NCBI GenBank assembly: GCA_017447005.1
Contig: JAFSOM010000163.1
Location: 1 to 17,088, forward strand
DNA length: 17,088 nt
Direction: 5' to 3'
Origin: Oscillibacter sp.
GTDB taxonomy: Bacteria; Bacillota; Clostridia; Oscillospirales; Oscillospiraceae
The translations under genes and the position numbers were made by a program. The notes below the pieces were generated by a model. It was not told the origin of the DNA and searched no databases. It saw nothing but the letters and a program-made list of their open reading frames with translations. Within the stretch, counting starts at the first letter, position 1, and every line of letters begins with the position of its first letter. This document shows positions 15,332 to 17,088 of this stretch, one piece after another.

Positions 15332-16660
15332 ATGTTGGGGTATTTTCTGACGTATTTGATTTTGATTCCGAGCGCGGCTCTCTGCCTGTTCCCTATGCGA
15401 AATCAGCTAAAATACGGCTGTCGGTTCACGGCTCTGTCTTTTGGCGCGGCGCTCGCTGTCGCAATTCCGCTTATCGCGCTTTTGAGTCGCTCGCTTTCGC
15501 TCGCGCCGAATACGTTCCTGTTCGTTGTCGCGCTTCCGGCGCTTTTTGGCGCGTACCGTCACGCGTTGCGCGTCCATATCAGCAAAGCCGTCGCCGTGTT
15601 TTGCTCCGTGATTGCGCTCATGTCGATTTTAGGCAATTACGCCGCCTGCTTTGACGCTGTCAAAAATCCGGCGTTGGGCGCGGATTCCTACACGACGGAA
15701 TACGCCCTGTGCCATTTGGGGCTTGGAATCGTAGCGGCGGCGGTCTGCTTTTATCCTATGTGGAAATACGGAAGCCGTCTGATTGACGAGTTGAACTCAA
15801 AAACCGTCTGGTATCTGACCGTTCCTTTTTCGGCGCTGTTCCTTGGCATGAATCTGTTTATACGTCCGCAGAAGTACGAAACCTACTACGTCAATAAAAT
15901 TTCCATAGCGATACCGTCCATCCTCACGGGGCTTTTGCTCATGTGGATTCTGTTGCACATCATGTTCTACTTTATCGTGACCGAAATGCTCTCCGCGGCG
16001 AAGGAACGGGAACGCGTCCGGCTGTTGGAAATGCAGGAGAGCTATTTTATCGCCCAGCAAAGATACATGGAAGCCAGCGCACAGGCGCGGCATGACTTCC
16101 GGCAGACAATCCGGACACTTCAGGAACTGACGCAAGCGAAAGATTTTGACGCTGTGGAAGCGTTTATCAACGATTACGCGGAATCGCTTCCGGAACAGGA
16201 TATGAAAACCTACTGTCTCAATCCGGCCCTGAACGCAGTTTTAAATTACTATGTCCGTATTGCCGAGCGGAAGCGTATTCGCATGGAAATTCAAGTGAAT
16301 TTGCCGGAGGCGTTTCGTATGACGGCTCCCGACCTCTGCGGCATGACAGGCAACATTCTGGAAAACGCCGTCACGGCGTGTCAAGGCGTTCCCGAAGAAG
16401 AACGGAGCGTCCAAATCAAAACCAGAGTCCACAACGATACGTATTTCATCATGGTGGCAACCAATACGTTTAACGGAAGCGTGAGAATGAAAAACGGAAA
16501 GTACCTCTCCACACACAAGAGCGGACATGGAATCGGACTGTCTTCTATTCTCTCGACCGCTGAAAAATACGGCGGAGTCGCGGAGTTTTCCCATGACGCG
16601 ACAAAGTTTTATACCAACATCATGATACCTCTCTTGGCGAATCGTCCGTTCTCTGACTGA
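15332..16660 (+). CDS. AgrC-like membrane sensor kinase (second copy)
   Basis: A 442-residue paralogue of the kinase at 7192-8517, almost the same length. Residues 1-225 hold six or seven hydrophobic segments. Both copies share LFPMRNQ-like/LPMRNQF, KYGSRLID-like/HYGSWLID and PxKYET/PKQYET motifs. The dimerisation motif is ARHDFRQ with probable phospho-acceptor H254. The ATPase has N-box GNILENAVTAC and G-box KSGHGIGLSSI. The start at 15332 follows AAAGGAG, which overlaps the preceding stop. It should act on the LytTR regulator encoded just upstream. Ligand unknown: no AgrD/AgrB-like genes are present. Its internal segments 16145-16243 and about 16461-16531 are the closest relatives of the remnant at 8519-8704. 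Confidence 0.93.
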   Translation: MLGYFLTYLILIPSAALCLFPMRNQLKYGCRFTALSFGAALAVAIPLIALLSRSLSLAPNTFLFVVALPALFGAYRHALRVHISKAVAVFCSVIALMSILGNYAACFDAVKNPALGADSYTTEYALCHLGLGIVAAAVCFYPMWKYGSRLIDELNSKTVWYLTVPFSALFLGMNLFIRPQKYETYYVNKISIAIPSILTGLLLMWILLHIMFYFIVTEMLSAAKERERVRLLEMQESYFIAQQRYMEASAQARHDFRQTIRTLQELTQAKDFDAVEAFINDYAESLPEQDMKTYCLNPALNAVLNYYVRIAERKRIRMEIQVNLPEAFRMTAPDLCGMTGNILENAVTACQGVPEEERSVQIKTRVHNDTYFIMVATNTFNGSVRMKNGKYLSTHKSGHGIGLSSILSTAEKYGGVAEFSHDATKFYTNIMIPLLANRPFSD

Positions 16661-16762
16661 TTTGCGAAGCCAATCCGTTCGCGGAATTTGGCGCAATGAT
16701 AACGTCTCTTTGACAAGAAAACTCTACGACCCGCGTCGCGTAAAATATAAAGGAGCGCCCAC

Positions 16763-17088
16763 ATGAAAGAAAATCCTTCTCTGGTGGTTATGTTGACCTA
16801 CAATGACGTAACTGTGAAAAACGCCTACGAAATCTTTGAACAGTGCAAGCGTTCAAAGGCGCAATTCTGGGCCATGAAAGAAGAATCCCTTCCTCTGGAA
16901 GAGATGAAAGCCCTCTTTTCCTACATGAAGAAGTGCGGTAAAACCACCGCGCTGGAAGTCGTCGCCTATACGGAAGATAAGTGTCTCGCGGGGGCGGAAA
17001 TGGCTGTAAAATGCCAGTGCGATTTTCTGATGGGTACGACGTTCTCCGATTCTGTGAACGAATTATGCCGGAAGCATGGCATTCGCTA
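16763..17088 (+). CDS. Probable alpha/beta-barrel protein, 3' end outside window
   Basis: From the ATG at 16763, after AAAGGAG, 108 codons are open to the window edge. The visible part alternates strands and helices (SLVVMLTY, AYEIFEQCKRSKAQFWAMKEE, TTALEVVAYT, AEMAVKCQCDFLMGTTF), which fits a TIM-barrel such as those of ribulose-phosphate-binding or aldolase-like proteins. I do not recognise a specific enzyme and give no function. It is separated from the second kinase by 102 bp, in which no convincing promoter or terminator was seen. Its metabolic look suggests that the signalling locus ends here. Confidence 0.8.
   Translation, partial: MKENPSLVVMLTYNDVTVKNAYEIFEQCKRSKAQFWAMKEESLPLEEMKALFSYMKKCGKTTALEVVAYTEDKCLAGAEMAVKCQCDFLMGTTFSDSVNELCRKHGIR

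Noticed and set aside
16664..16682. Inverted repeat GCGAA-N9-TTCGC after the second kinase
   Set aside because: Only five base pairs and no T-run; not supportable as a terminator.
16710..16746. TTGACA and TAAAAT as a promoter for the last gene
   Set aside because: The 25-nt spacer is too long, and the start of transcription would fall on the ribosome site.

Overview
The window reads as a chromosomal segment from a low-abundance-AT (roughly mid-50s % G+C by eye) anaerobic Firmicute, most likely a gut or rumen Clostridia lineage. The reasons are strong AGGAGG-type ribosome binding sites, AgrC-type (SPOB/GHKL) membrane kinases paired with LytTR response regulators, a REC-HD-GYP regulator, and a very large Calx-beta surface protein. 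The lineage call is inference; no rRNA or tRNA gene is present to fix it.

Layout. (1) Positions 1-6071, minus strand: one uninterrupted reading frame of 2023 codons that begins with a signal peptide and runs off the left edge. It is a giant secreted protein with Calx-beta domains, a long Pro/Glu/Thr-rich low-complexity insertion, an EF-hand-like loop, a carboxypeptidase-regulatory-like domain and a beta-rich C-terminal part. (2) Positions 6072-6442: a divergent control region. On the plus side it has two 17-bp direct repeats with 21-bp period followed by an extended -10 promoter. On the minus side it has a possible promoter and a candidate 18-residue peptide ORF. (3) Positions 6443-8517: LytTR response regulator and AgrC-like kinase, overlapping by ATGA. 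(4) Positions 8519-8704: a decayed, internally deleted remnant of another AgrC-like kinase, close in sequence to the intact kinase at 15332-16660. (5) Positions 8710-8774: a second copy of the same promoter design (21-bp-period repeats plus extended -10). (6) Positions 8831-16660: tightly packed REC-HD-GYP regulator, 1569-residue hybrid kinase with two Cache-type sensor modules, second LytTR regulator and second AgrC-like kinase. (7) Positions 16763-17088: start of a probable alpha/beta-barrel enzyme that leaves the window.

How it may work together (inference). The genes form a dense signalling locus next to a giant surface protein. The hybrid kinase carries HisKA, HATPase, REC and Hpt, so it can run an internal phosphorelay whose natural outlets are the REC-HD-GYP protein (c-di-GMP breakdown) and possibly the LytTR regulators. 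The shared repeat/promoter design at 6334-6398 and 8710-8774 suggests that one LytTR regulator controls both transcription units, and perhaps the divergent surface-protein gene. No AgrB/AgrD-like, ABC exporter or double-glycine pheromone gene is visible, so the signal sensed by the two kinases is unknown. The 18-residue ORF at 6214-6270 is the only nearby candidate. No CRISPR array, transposase, rRNA or tRNA was found.
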